Positions 28,775 to 37,501 of a stretch of 64,000 nt of DNA are shown here, piece by piece. This DNA is from Psychrobacter immobilis (GTDB lineage Bacteria; Pseudomonadota; Gammaproteobacteria; Pseudomonadales; Moraxellaceae), in NCBI RefSeq assembly GCF_904846235.1, contig NZ_CAJGZN010000005.1:124001-188000 (forward strand), read 5' to 3'. Both the position numbers and the translations under genes were made by a program. A model generated the notes under the pieces. The model was not told the origin of the DNA, searched no databases, and was given only the letters and a program-made list of their open reading frames with translations. Each line of letters starts with the position of its first letter. The first letter of the stretch is position 1.

Positions 28775-30004
28775 ATGGCCTCTGTAATCCAAATCTTAAA
28801 AAACGACTGGTCGCTCTCTGCATCGGTTGCAGGGTTCTTAGCGGTTCTTATTTCCTATGCAGGTCCTTTGATTATTTTTTTTCAGGCCGCACAAGCCGCA
28901 CAAGTATCGGATGCCATGATGGCGTCTTGGATTTGGGGTGTCTCCATTGGTGCTGCCATTCCTGGTATTTATTTATCTATTAAATATAAAACACCGGTTA
29001 TTACAGCATGGTCCGCACCTGGTACCGCTTTACTGGTTACCCTATTTCCACAGATGAGTATTAATGAAGCTGTTGCCGGTTATATCATCTCAGCGATTGT
29101 CATATTTATTATTGGAGCGACAGGTTACTTCGACAAAATATTAAAATGGATTCCTAACGGTATTGCCGCTGGCATGATGGCAGGCATCCTATTTCAGTTC
29201 GGCTTAGAATTATTTAAAGCCACTGATAGCATGCCATTTATCGTCTTTAGCATGCTCGGTTGCTATTTATTAGCCAAACGCTTTTCGCCGCGCTATACGA
29301 TGATCTGGGTGTTGATATGCGGTGTTATCTTAAGCGTCTTACTTGGCAAAATGAACCCTGTCCATTTCGATTTAGCCGTTACCATACCTAATTTTATTGC
29401 ACCTGAATGGTCGTGGAACTCAACGTTTAACCTCGCTATACCACTCATCCTTGTGAGCTTAACTGGTCAATTCTTACCCGGCATGGCTATTTTAAATCTA
29501 AGTGGCTATGACACGCCAGCCAAGCCTATTGTGAGTGTTACAAGCCTCGCCTCTTTAGCAGTTGCATGTGTTGGTGGTATCACTATCGTACTTGCCGCTA
29601 TCACAGCCGCGCTTTGTACTGGCAAAGATGCGCATGAACTTAAGGAAAAGCGCTATATCGCAGGTGTCGCTAATGGCATCTTCTATTTATTTGGCGGTTT
29701 ATTTGCTGGCAGTATCGTGATGGTATTTAGCTTGCTTCCAAAAGAGCTTGTCGCGGCACTGGCCGGCCTTGCGTTAATCGGTGCCATTTCTGCCAATATC
29801 ACCATTGCTATGAAAAATGATGAGCAAAGAGATGCAGCGTTAATTACCTTTTTGGCGACAGCATCGGGTATGAGCTTTTTGGGATTAAGCTCTGTGTTTT
29901 GGGGCATTCTTATTGGCATGATTGCTCACTATATTCTGACCAAAAAACGCCTACTACCAACATCATCTATCTCATTAACGACCTCTAATAATGAAGCCAA
30001 TTAA
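28775..30004 (+). CDS. benE: benzoate/H+ symporter BenE
   Basis: A membrane protein of about 409 residues with roughly 11-12 hydrophobic segments and the BenE-family start (MASVIQILKNDWSLSASVAGFLAVLISYAGPLIIFFQAA). It imports benzoate across the inner membrane. The open frame begins at a TTG at 28760, but the ATG at 28775 has AAGGAAG just upstream. It is one of two aromatic-acid importers in the cluster, the other being the AAHS transporter at 34033. Confidence 0.93.
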   Translation: MASVIQILKNDWSLSASVAGFLAVLISYAGPLIIFFQAAQAAQVSDAMMASWIWGVSIGAAIPGIYLSIKYKTPVITAWSAPGTALLVTLFPQMSINEAVAGYIISAIVIFIIGATGYFDKILKWIPNGIAAGMMAGILFQFGLELFKATDSMPFIVFSMLGCYLLAKRFSPRYTMIWVLICGVILSVLLGKMNPVHFDLAVTIPNFIAPEWSWNSTFNLAIPLILVSLTGQFLPGMAILNLSGYDTPAKPIVSVTSLASLAVACVGGITIVLAAITAALCTGKDAHELKEKRYIAGVANGIFYLFGGLFAGSIVMVFSLLPKELVAALAGLALIGAISANITIAMKNDEQRDAALITFLATASGMSFLGLSSVFWGILIGMIAHYILTKKRLLPTSSISLTTSNNEAN

Positions 30005-30116
30005 AAGCAAGTCTCTTACAAAAAATTTAAGTAGTGTCAGAGCAATGAGTCTAACCCATGTACCACTTATTAATTTTAAAGACACTACCTCATATGACTT
30101 TTTATAGGATATAAAC

Positions 30117-30839
30117 ATGATTAACAAAGCTGATAAAGGTATCACTGACGTACTTAGTCAAATCAAAGATGGCGCCACCATTATGATTGGTGGCTTTGGC
30201 ACGGCAGGTCAACCCGCTGAACTCATTGACGGGCTTATTAATTTGGGCGTAAAAGATTTGGTCATCATTAATAATAATGCCGGTAACGGCGACCATGGCC
30301 TTGCCAAACTCTTACAAACAGGTGCTGTACGTAAGATAATTTGCTCTTTTCCCCGTCAATCAGACTCTTGGGTATTTGATGAGCTTTATCATGCTGGCAA
30401 GATTGAACTGGAGCTAGTACCACAAGGTAATTTGGCTTGTCGTATTCAAGCAGCAGGTATGGGACTCGGCGCAGTATATACGCCAACAGGCTTTGGCACT
30501 TTACTCGCAGAAGGTAAAGAGACTCGTCATATCGATGGTAAAGACTATGTTCTTGAATATCCGATAAAGGCTGATTTTGCCTTAATTAAAGCCAATAAAG
30601 GCGATCGCTGGGGCAACTTGGTGTACCGCAAGTCTGCACGCAACTTTGGTCCAATCATGGCAATGGCAGCTGAAGTAACTATCGCCCAAGTCTCTGAAAC
30701 GGTGGATCTTGGTGAACTTGATCCTGAGTATGTTATTACACCGGGTATCTTTGTGCAGCATGTGGTGCAAATCCAGCCTACTAGTACTGAACCTGCTAGT
30801 GATGAATATGCTAGCACAGCAACGACAGCCACCGCTTAA
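30117..30839 (+). CDS. catI: 3-oxoadipate CoA-transferase subunit A
   Basis: A 240-residue alpha subunit of a family I CoA-transferase (TIMIGGFGTAGQPAELIDGL; GTLLAEGKETR). With CatJ it moves CoA from succinyl-CoA to 3-oxoadipate. The C-terminus has a low-complexity tail (EPASDEYASTATTATA). It lies 26 bp before catJ. The pca orthologue name pcaI would also be acceptable; the cat name reflects context. Confidence 0.94.
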   Translation: MINKADKGITDVLSQIKDGATIMIGGFGTAGQPAELIDGLINLGVKDLVIINNNAGNGDHGLAKLLQTGAVRKIICSFPRQSDSWVFDELYHAGKIELELVPQGNLACRIQAAGMGLGAVYTPTGFGTLLAEGKETRHIDGKDYVLEYPIKADFALIKANKGDRWGNLVYRKSARNFGPIMAMAAEVTIAQVSETVDLGELDPEYVITPGIFVQHVVQIQPTSTEPASDEYASTATTATA

Positions 30840-30865
30840 TACTGCCAATTATAAGGATCGTCATC

Positions 30866-31531
30866 ATGAGCCATACTTCCTACACCGTTTTGACCCGCGA
30901 TCAAATTGCCGAGCGCGCTGCACAAGATATTCCAGATGGTGCTTATGTCAATTTAGGCATCGGACTACCGACCAAAATTGCCCAATACCTACCGGATGAT
31001 AAAGATGTATTTTTACATTCAGAAAATGGCTTACTAGCTTTTGGACCACCACCTGCTAAAGGTGAAGAGGATCCCGAGCTGATTAATGCCGGCAAAGAAT
31101 ACGTCACCATGCTCGATGGCGGTAGCTTCTTCCATCATGGCGACTCTTTTGCGATGATGCGTGGTGGTCATATCGACATTTGCGTATTGGGCGCGTTTCA
31201 AGTGGCAGCCAATGGCGACTTAGCCAACTGGAGTACCGGTGCAGAGGATGCAATACCTGCCGTTGGCGGCGCAATGGACTTAGCCGTCGGTGCCAAAAAA
31301 GTCTTTGTCATGACCAATCATACCACCAAGACGGGCGACCCTAAAATCGTCAGCGAGCTTACTTATCCTGTGACTGGCAAAAACTGCGTTGATCGCATTT
31401 ATACTGATTTATGTGTCATTAATGTCACCGATAAAGGCTTAGTAGTCACCGAAATGGTCGATGGCATTAGCTTCGAAGACTTACAGGCCTTGACGGGTGC
31501 CACACTGACTGACGCTACTACAGTAAAATAA
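30866..31531 (+). CDS. catJ: 3-oxoadipate CoA-transferase subunit B
   Basis: A 221-residue beta subunit of the CoA-transferase with the catalytic glutamate in LHSENGLLAFGPPP and the downstream MLDGGSFFHHGDSF. It lies immediately downstream of catI with AAGGA before the ATG and 20 bp before catF. Confidence 0.95.
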   Translation: MSHTSYTVLTRDQIAERAAQDIPDGAYVNLGIGLPTKIAQYLPDDKDVFLHSENGLLAFGPPPAKGEEDPELINAGKEYVTMLDGGSFFHHGDSFAMMRGGHIDICVLGAFQVAANGDLANWSTGAEDAIPAVGGAMDLAVGAKKVFVMTNHTTKTGDPKIVSELTYPVTGKNCVDRIYTDLCVINVTDKGLVVTEMVDGISFEDLQALTGATLTDATTVK

Positions 31532-31551
31532 TAAAAAGGATAATATCTACA

Positions 31552-32772
31552 ATGGATAACTTAACAAACGCTTATATCATTGACGCCATTCGCACCCCTT
31601 TTGGACGCTACGGCGGCGGTCTAGCACCCGTACGTGCAGACGACCTAGGCGCTATCCCTATCAAGGCGTTAATAGAACGTAATGCTAATGTCGACTGGGT
31701 ACAAGTAGATGACGTCATCTATGGCTGTGCCAACCAAAGCGGCGAAGACAATCGCAACGTCGGACGTATGTCGTCATTGCTAGCCGGCCTACCTTATCAA
31801 GTGCCTGCGACAACTGTTAACCGCTTGTGCGGCTCGTCGATGGATGCGTTAGCGATAGCTGCTCGTGCGATTAAAGCTGGTGAAGCCAATTTAATTATCG
31901 CAGGTGGTGTTGAGAGCATGAGCCGTGCGCCATTTGTGATGGGCAAATCAGGTCAGGCATTTGGTCGTAGTCAAAAGCTGGAAGATACTACTATGGGCTG
32001 GCGCTTTATCAATCCAAAGCTTGATGAGCTATATGGCACAGAGACTATGCCGCAAACCGCTGAAAATGTCGCAGAGCAATTCAATGTCAATCGAGCTGAC
32101 CAAGATGCATTTGCGCTACGTAGCCAACAACGTACCGCAGCGGCGCAAGCGTCAGGATTCTTTAAAGACGAGATGACCCCTGTCGTCATCCCGCAGCGTA
32201 AAGGCGAGCCTGTCACCGTCGATACTGATGAGCATCCTCGTGCTGACACCACCCTTGAGAAGTTGACTAAACTGCGTCCTATCGTCACCGCAGATGGTAC
32301 GGTGACTGCTGGTAATGCCTCTGGAATTAATGATGGTGCAGCAGCCTTCCTAGTAGCGTCAGAGCAAGCGGTTAGAGAATTTAATCTAAAGCCGCGTGCG
32401 CGTATTGTGGCCTCAACTACGGTAGGCGTTGAGCCACGTATTATGGGTTTCGCCCCAGCACCAGCGATGAAAAAATTGCTTGAGCATACGGGACTAACGC
32501 TTGATGAGATGGATGTCATTGAATTAAACGAAGCTTTTGCCGCGCAAGCTCTAGCTTGTACGCGTGACTTGGAGTTAGCTGATGATAGCGAGCGCGTCAA
32601 TCCTAATGGCGGTGCGATTGCCCTTGGTCATCCACTCGGCGCCTCAGGTGCCCGTTTGATCTTAACTGCCCTCAATCAACTTGAAAAAACGAGTAAGCGT
32701 TATGCAATCTGCTCAATGTGTATCGGTGTTGGACAAGGCATCGCAATGATTATTGAGCGCGTTGAAGGCTGA
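31552..32772 (+). CDS. catF: 3-oxoadipyl-CoA thiolase
   Basis: A 406-residue thiolase that cleaves 3-oxoadipyl-CoA to succinyl-CoA and acetyl-CoA, the last step of the beta-ketoadipate pathway. The nucleophilic Cys is in NRLCGSSMDA, His in GGAIALGHPLGASGA and the second Cys in CSMCIGVGQG. Co-oriented with catIJ. A second, related thiolase is encoded at 39360-40562. Confidence 0.95.
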   Translation: MDNLTNAYIIDAIRTPFGRYGGGLAPVRADDLGAIPIKALIERNANVDWVQVDDVIYGCANQSGEDNRNVGRMSSLLAGLPYQVPATTVNRLCGSSMDALAIAARAIKAGEANLIIAGGVESMSRAPFVMGKSGQAFGRSQKLEDTTMGWRFINPKLDELYGTETMPQTAENVAEQFNVNRADQDAFALRSQQRTAAAQASGFFKDEMTPVVIPQRKGEPVTVDTDEHPRADTTLEKLTKLRPIVTADGTVTAGNASGINDGAAAFLVASEQAVREFNLKPRARIVASTTVGVEPRIMGFAPAPAMKKLLEHTGLTLDEMDVIELNEAFAAQALACTRDLELADDSERVNPNGGAIALGHPLGASGARLILTALNQLEKTSKRYAICSMCIGVGQGIAMIIERVEG

Positions 32773-32863
32773 TTAATCGTTCAAAATAAAATAAATAATA
32801 CCCACCTCAATAGGTCAAAAGTAATACTTCAATCACACGATAGTCAAAATAAGGACATTCATC

Positions 32864-33640
32864 ATGCCTGTATTTGAAAATAAAGACGTAACGCTAAATT
32901 ATGCCACCTTTGGTGATAGCAGCAACCTCGCCCTAATATTTTCCAACTCTTTAGGTACTAGCTATCGTATGTGGCAACCACAAATCGATACCTTGCAAGA
33001 TGATTATTTTATTATCTGCTATGACACTCGTGGTCATGGTAAATCATCAGCACCCAGAGGCCCTTATAATTTAAACCAGCTGGGGCAAGATGTGATTGAT
33101 TTGTTAGATCACCTGCATCTTGATAAGGCATTTTTTTGTGGCATTTCTATGGGCGGCATAACAGGTCAATGGTTAGCTATCAATCATCCCGATCGCTTCC
33201 ACCACTTGATGTTATGTAATACCGCCGCGAAAATTGGTAACGAAACAGCATGGACGGAGCGTGCAAGGTTGGTACGTGAGAAAGGTCTAGCGCCTATCGC
33301 AGCTACAGCTGCTCCGCGTTGGTTTACAGCAGATTTTATCGATCATTACCCAGATGTAGTCGCGGCATTGTCTAGCGCTCTTGCGGCTGGCAGTGCAGAG
33401 GGCTACGCAAGCTGCTGCGAGGCGTTATCTATCGCTGATACTCGCGAGCAGTTACAAAATATTCGTGTACCCGTCACAGTAGTTGCAGGTATCGAGGATC
33501 CAGTGACAACGGTTGCCGATGGTCAATATATAGTCGATCATATTCCTAGTGCTAAGCTCGCCACTATCAATGCCTCGCATATCTCAAATATTGAACAACC
33601 TGAAGCATTTAATGAGTATATTAAATATTACCTGCAATAA
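32864..33640 (+). CDS. catD: 3-oxoadipate enol-lactonase
   Basis: A 258-residue alpha/beta hydrolase (IFSNSLGTSYRMWQPQI; nucleophile Ser in CGISMGGITGQW; late His in NASHISNIEQPEAF). It hydrolyses the enol-lactone made by CatC to 3-oxoadipate. Last gene of the plus-strand run; an intrinsic terminator follows at 33720. Confidence 0.94.
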   Translation: MPVFENKDVTLNYATFGDSSNLALIFSNSLGTSYRMWQPQIDTLQDDYFIICYDTRGHGKSSAPRGPYNLNQLGQDVIDLLDHLHLDKAFFCGISMGGITGQWLAINHPDRFHHLMLCNTAAKIGNETAWTERARLVREKGLAPIAATAAPRWFTADFIDHYPDVVAALSSALAAGSAEGYASCCEALSIADTREQLQNIRVPVTVVAGIEDPVTTVADGQYIVDHIPSAKLATINASHISNIEQPEAFNEYIKYYLQ

Positions 33641-33719
33641 CGCCAATAAATGCTTTTAAAAAACACATTCATTAGCGTTGATTAATTAGGCTAATTTTAT
33701 CTATTTATCTTATATTTTT

Positions 33720-33756
33720 AATCATCTATATATTTTTTTAGTATATGGATGATTTT
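33720..33756 (+). terminator. intrinsic terminator after catD
   Basis: AATCATCTATATA (33720-33732) pairs with TATATGGATGATT (33742-33754), with an AT-rich loop and a short T-run. It closes the long cat-ben operon. Confidence 0.65.
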
Positions 33757-33928
33757 CTGCGTATTCAGTATTTTCATAATAGAAATTAATGAAACTTCTT
33801 GGCGTTAGTTGTCTTACACACACTCACTGCAAGCATCATTCTTCGTATCTAATACTTTATAAGAGTACCGAATACTCTAATAAAGATAAAAGTCAACATT
33901 GTTTCAATAGAATGTTATATAGAAAAAT

Positions 33929-33964
33929 ATACCTTTTAGGTATCGATTGATACCTAGATAGTTT
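33929..33964. promoter_or_regulatory. tandem BenM/CatM sites upstream of the AAHS transporter
   Basis: ATACCTTTTAGGTAT (33929-33943) is an exact ATAC-N7-GTAT match. Exactly 21 bases downstream ATACCTAGATAGTTT (33950-33964) is a one-mismatch copy. Two such half-spaced sites on the same DNA face are the usual LysR arrangement, and they place the transporter in the same regulon as catB. The rest of the 33641-34032 gap holds only the catD terminator. Confidence 0.75.
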
Positions 33965-34032
33965 TTGACTTAGCACCTGTAAAACCCTAACTTGTAAAGC
34001 ACGTATAAGGATATCATCAACGGAGAATATGA

Positions 34033-35394
34033 ATGGAATCTCAAACCTTAAACATCAATAAAGTTATTGATGAAGCCAAATTTTCACCTTTTCATTGGAA
34101 AGTCCTGTTTTGGTGCTTACTGATTATTATCTTTGACGGCTACGACCTCATTATTTACGGCGTGGCCCTGCCATTACTTATGGAGGAGTGGTCATTGACT
34201 TCGGTACAAGCAGGTTTTCTTGCTAGCGCAGCACTATTCGGTATGATGTTTGGTGCCATGATTTTTGGCACTTTATCTGACAAAATCGGTCGTAAAAAAA
34301 CAATTATGATTTGTGTCGCTCTATTCAGTAGCTTTACTTTTTTTGGTGCTTTCGCTAGCGGGCCTATGCAGTTTGCGGCTTTGCGCTTCATTGCAGGTCT
34401 AGGTATTGGCGGCGTGATGCCAATCTGCGTGGCACTAACATCTGAATACGCACCGAAACGTATGCGTAGTACTTTAGTCGCTATTATGTTCAGCGGTTAT
34501 GCAATTGGTGGTATGACGTCAGCATTATTAGGATCTTTTTTGGTGCTAGATTTTGGCTGGGAAATTATGTTTTATATTGCGGGCATCCCTACTTTGCTAT
34601 TGCCAATTATCTGGAAGATGCTACCTGAATCCTTGATGTATTTGGTCAAAGAAAAGCGAGAAGACGAAGCTAAAAATATCGTTCAAAAATTGGCTCCTCA
34701 AGAAAAAGTTACACCCTCTACTACGTTAGTACTAGACGAACCCACCAAAGGTGATGATGCACCAATTAAAGCGTTATTTCTGAACAGACGTGGATTCACT
34801 ACTATTATGTTTTGGGTAGCATTTTTTATGTGTTTGCTGATGGTTTACGCTTTAGCAAGCTGGTTACCAAAGCTAATGATTCAAGCCGGTTACTCATTAG
34901 GTGCTAGTATGTTATTTCTATTTGCACTTAATATTGGTGGGATGATTGGGGCTATTGGCGGTGGTGTCCTAGCTGATAAATTCCATTTAAAACCTGTACT
35001 AACTATTATGTTTGTCGCTGGGGCAATAGCATTAATTTTGCTTGGCTACAACAGTCCTCAGATTGTACTATATACGCTCATTGCGATTGCAGGTGCTACA
35101 ACCATCGGCTCACAAATTCTGCTCTATACTTTTGTGGCTCAATATTATCCTACCGCTGTACGTACGACTGCTATGGGTTGGGCGTCAGGGATTGGACGTA
35201 TTGGTGCTATCGTAGGTCCAATCCTAACTGGTGCGCTTCTCACCTTAGAGCTGACCCATCAGATGAACTTCTTATTTATCGCTATACCAGGTATTATCGC
35301 AGCCATCGCTATCTTCTTAGTAAATCTGAGCGCAGCGGTCGACAGCAAAGAAAGCAAACTGCAACCAACAAGATTAGATACTTCAGCAGCGTAA
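34033..35394 (+). CDS. benK: AAHS-family MFS aromatic acid transporter (BenK/PcaK-like)
   Basis: A 453-residue major facilitator with 12 hydrophobic segments. It has the aromatic acid:H+ symporter signature DGYDLIIYGVALP in TM1 and GTLSDKIGRKK in the loop between TM2 and TM3. It is preceded by tandem BenM/CatM-type sites, so benzoate or muconate is the probable signal and benzoate the probable cargo. A PcaK-like substrate (4-hydroxybenzoate) cannot be excluded. Confidence 0.83.
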   Translation: MESQTLNINKVIDEAKFSPFHWKVLFWCLLIIIFDGYDLIIYGVALPLLMEEWSLTSVQAGFLASAALFGMMFGAMIFGTLSDKIGRKKTIMICVALFSSFTFFGAFASGPMQFAALRFIAGLGIGGVMPICVALTSEYAPKRMRSTLVAIMFSGYAIGGMTSALLGSFLVLDFGWEIMFYIAGIPTLLLPIIWKMLPESLMYLVKEKREDEAKNIVQKLAPQEKVTPSTTLVLDEPTKGDDAPIKALFLNRRGFTTIMFWVAFFMCLLMVYALASWLPKLMIQAGYSLGASMLFLFALNIGGMIGAIGGGVLADKFHLKPVLTIMFVAGAIALILLGYNSPQIVLYTLIAIAGATTIGSQILLYTFVAQYYPTAVRTTAMGWASGIGRIGAIVGPILTGALLTLELTHQMNFLFIAIPGIIAAIAIFLVNLSAAVDSKESKLQPTRLDTSAA

Positions 35395-35468
35395 AAGTAA
35401 TATTGACTTTAAAAATCGTATTTCTGTTACCGTAGAAAACACATAGTACCTTATCTTTTTATAAACTA

Positions 35469-35513
35469 ATATAACTGGCGTTTCGATTCTTACAATTGCA
35501 ACGTCAGTTATAT
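35469..35513. terminator. hairpin terminator between benK and the DcaP-like porin gene
   Basis: ATATAACTGGCGTT (35469-35482) pairs with AACGTCAGTTATAT (35500-35513) with one mismatch. It lies between two convergent genes and probably serves benK. Confidence 0.55.
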
Positions 35514-35655
35514 TTATAAAAAAGCTCCTAGTATATATTCTAATACCTGAATAACATGATAAGTATCAATAAAAAATCATTAATCAAGATAATACATCCC
35601 CACTATAACTATGAAGATGCGCCATCGTATCGCTTACTCCTCTCAACACTTCAAC

Positions 35656-36690
35656 TCAAAAATCATATTTTGCCATTATTTCAATTTGCTGACCTGCTGG
35701 CATCCATGGGAATGTCGTTACGTCCTGATTTCTCCACTCAATACCCAAATCTAGATCTGGTAGATACTCATAGATAAGGTTTGCGCTTTTTACATTAGCA
35801 GAAGTGTCTGCCGCATCGTTTACATTTACTTCACCATAACGCAAGTTGCCACGCAGCTTTTGGGTAAACTGATGCTTATATCCTACGCTATAGCCAGTTT
35901 GCGAGATCAGCTTCCCATCCTCGGCATCACAGTCTACGCCGCCATTCATAATTAGCGGTCCTCCAACACAGATGGCAGAATAGGCACCCATGCCTTTACC
36001 ATTATATATACTGGCATGGAGCGAATCTTTACCCAATGTTAGCTTGCCAGCTAAAGAAACACCGATACCCACATCTGAACCATCTCCGTTCTCAGCATCA
36101 CGAGCCGTGACAGCCACGTTATAGTCAAAGTTAGATATCTTATCTTTGTAGCTTACCACCATATCAGGTAAGCTCGCATTATCGTAAACAGGGTCTTGCG
36201 CCGTAAAACGTAGCCCCTTATAAGTATAGTGCAACGTCAAATCTGGACGAATATAAGAACCACCACCAGAGGCCGTGCCCAAACCAGTGCCCCAAAAATC
36301 AAGCTGCTCCGTAGACAGAGGTGCCACTGCCAAAAATTGACCGTTCCAAGTCTTACCCACTGTCAAATCATCAACCTGAACATAAGCATGACGCAAACGC
36401 AGATTTGAGCCGCCCTTGGCGTAATCGCCATAAAAATCACCTTCGATAAACCCCGTGAGTTTTTTATCATCTACCGACTTAGTCGTTTTCACATTGATAC
36501 GAGACTGGCGTAAATTACCCTTAAATTCCGACTCGCCTTCATCAGGAAAGTTAAAAGCACCTTCTGCTTTGATGTAACCACCGATACTCAAAGTCGTGTC
36601 ACCTGTTGTCACAAGATCTATTGCTTGTGCAGATACGCATGTTACAACCATAGCAAAACCTACAGATAGCCTTTTTATATAAAGCATCAT
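35656..36690 (-). CDS. DcaP-like outer membrane porin
   Basis: A 344-residue outer-membrane beta-barrel. It has a signal peptide (MMLYIKRLSV...CVSAQA, cleavage after about residue 23), alternating amphipathic strands (SIGGYIKAEGAFNF; SRINVKTTKS) and the C-terminal Phe needed for barrel assembly (IMAKYDF). It matches the DcaP family, which in Acinetobacter takes up negatively charged dicarboxylates such as adipate and phthalates. It is the last gene of the minus-strand dca-like group but is also next to benK, so benzoate uptake is an alternative. Confidence 0.82.
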   Translation of the reverse strand: MMLYIKRLSVGFAMVVTCVSAQAIDLVTTGDTTLSIGGYIKAEGAFNFPDEGESEFKGNLRQSRINVKTTKSVDDKKLTGFIEGDFYGDYAKGGSNLRLRHAYVQVDDLTVGKTWNGQFLAVAPLSTEQLDFWGTGLGTASGGGSYIRPDLTLHYTYKGLRFTAQDPVYDNASLPDMVVSYKDKISNFDYNVAVTARDAENGDGSDVGIGVSLAGKLTLGKDSLHASIYNGKGMGAYSAICVGGPLIMNGGVDCDAEDGKLISQTGYSVGYKHQFTQKLRGNLRYGEVNVNDAADTSANVKSANLIYEYLPDLDLGIEWRNQDVTTFPWMPAGQQIEIMAKYDF

Positions 36691-36855
36691 TCATTTCTTC
36701 CCTGTTTTATGTTGATATCCTTATCAATCCCAATTGCTACTACGTTTTCTTTAATCCATAAAAATAAATAATCCTTTTAGATGAAAACCAACTGCTACTT
36801 AATAACTACTGTTCAATTAAAAACCCCAATCATAATTTGACCGATATATTGGGTG

Positions 36856-37335
36856 TTACGCTTCTTGGTCAATATTCTCTAACGCAGCAATCGCCTCTTT
36901 TTTCGACTCACTGATAGGCTTTTTTTGCCCACTCAATTTATCGAGGTATACCAACACCGACTCACCGATTGCAACGACTGTTTTCTGCACCGTACTGTAA
37001 TAGGTATATTCATGAATCAGACTTGAATTACCGATTTTTTTGACCTTGACGCCAATCCATAACTCATCGGGATAGGCAACCGATTTGAGGTAACGACATG
37101 ATGAGGCTGCCATCACCGAAGACGTTTGTTCGTTAAATAAACCAAGCCGCCTGTTGTAGTAGATACGAGCATTTTGAGCATATTCGTAATAAACCACATT
37201 ATTGACATGACCAAAGGAGTCCATATCACCCCATTCCACTTGCTGAGGGTAGATAACTGTAAAGTCATGCAATGGGTGATTTTCATCGCTTGTGACAATC
37301 TCTTGTATTTCTGGGAACGTAGGCGCAGCTTCCAT
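36856..37335 (-). CDS. hot-dog fold acyl-CoA thioesterase
   Basis: A 159-residue thioesterase of the 4-hydroxybenzoyl-CoA thioesterase type, with the catalytic-loop motif VEWGDMDSFGHVNNVVYYEYAQNAR. It hydrolyses an acyl-CoA, perhaps relieving CoA sequestration during dicarboxylate degradation. Downstream of the acyl-CoA ligase on the same strand. Confidence 0.88.
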   Translation of the reverse strand: MEAAPTFPEIQEIVTSDENHPLHDFTVIYPQQVEWGDMDSFGHVNNVVYYEYAQNARIYYNRRLGLFNEQTSSVMAASSCRYLKSVAYPDELWIGVKVKKIGNSSLIHEYTYYSTVQKTVVAIGESVLVYLDKLSGQKKPISESKKEAIAALENIDQEA

Positions 37336-37501
37336 AGTTTCTCTCTTTTTATTAGACAGGTTTTGTTATATAGAGGATGAATGTGACTCAGGGTGCTCGT
37401 GACTCACACACCTCCCTATCCCTAGCATTTAGTCAAGCACTAGGGTTTATGCAAGTTTTCACTTTTGTCAGAGTCGATTTGATGGTGACCGGATTGTTTG
37501 A

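Noticed and set aside
31971..32600. 209-codon minus-strand frame inside catF
   Set aside because: Shadow of a strongly conserved thiolase gene; Ser/Ala-rich composition is typical of antisense reading.
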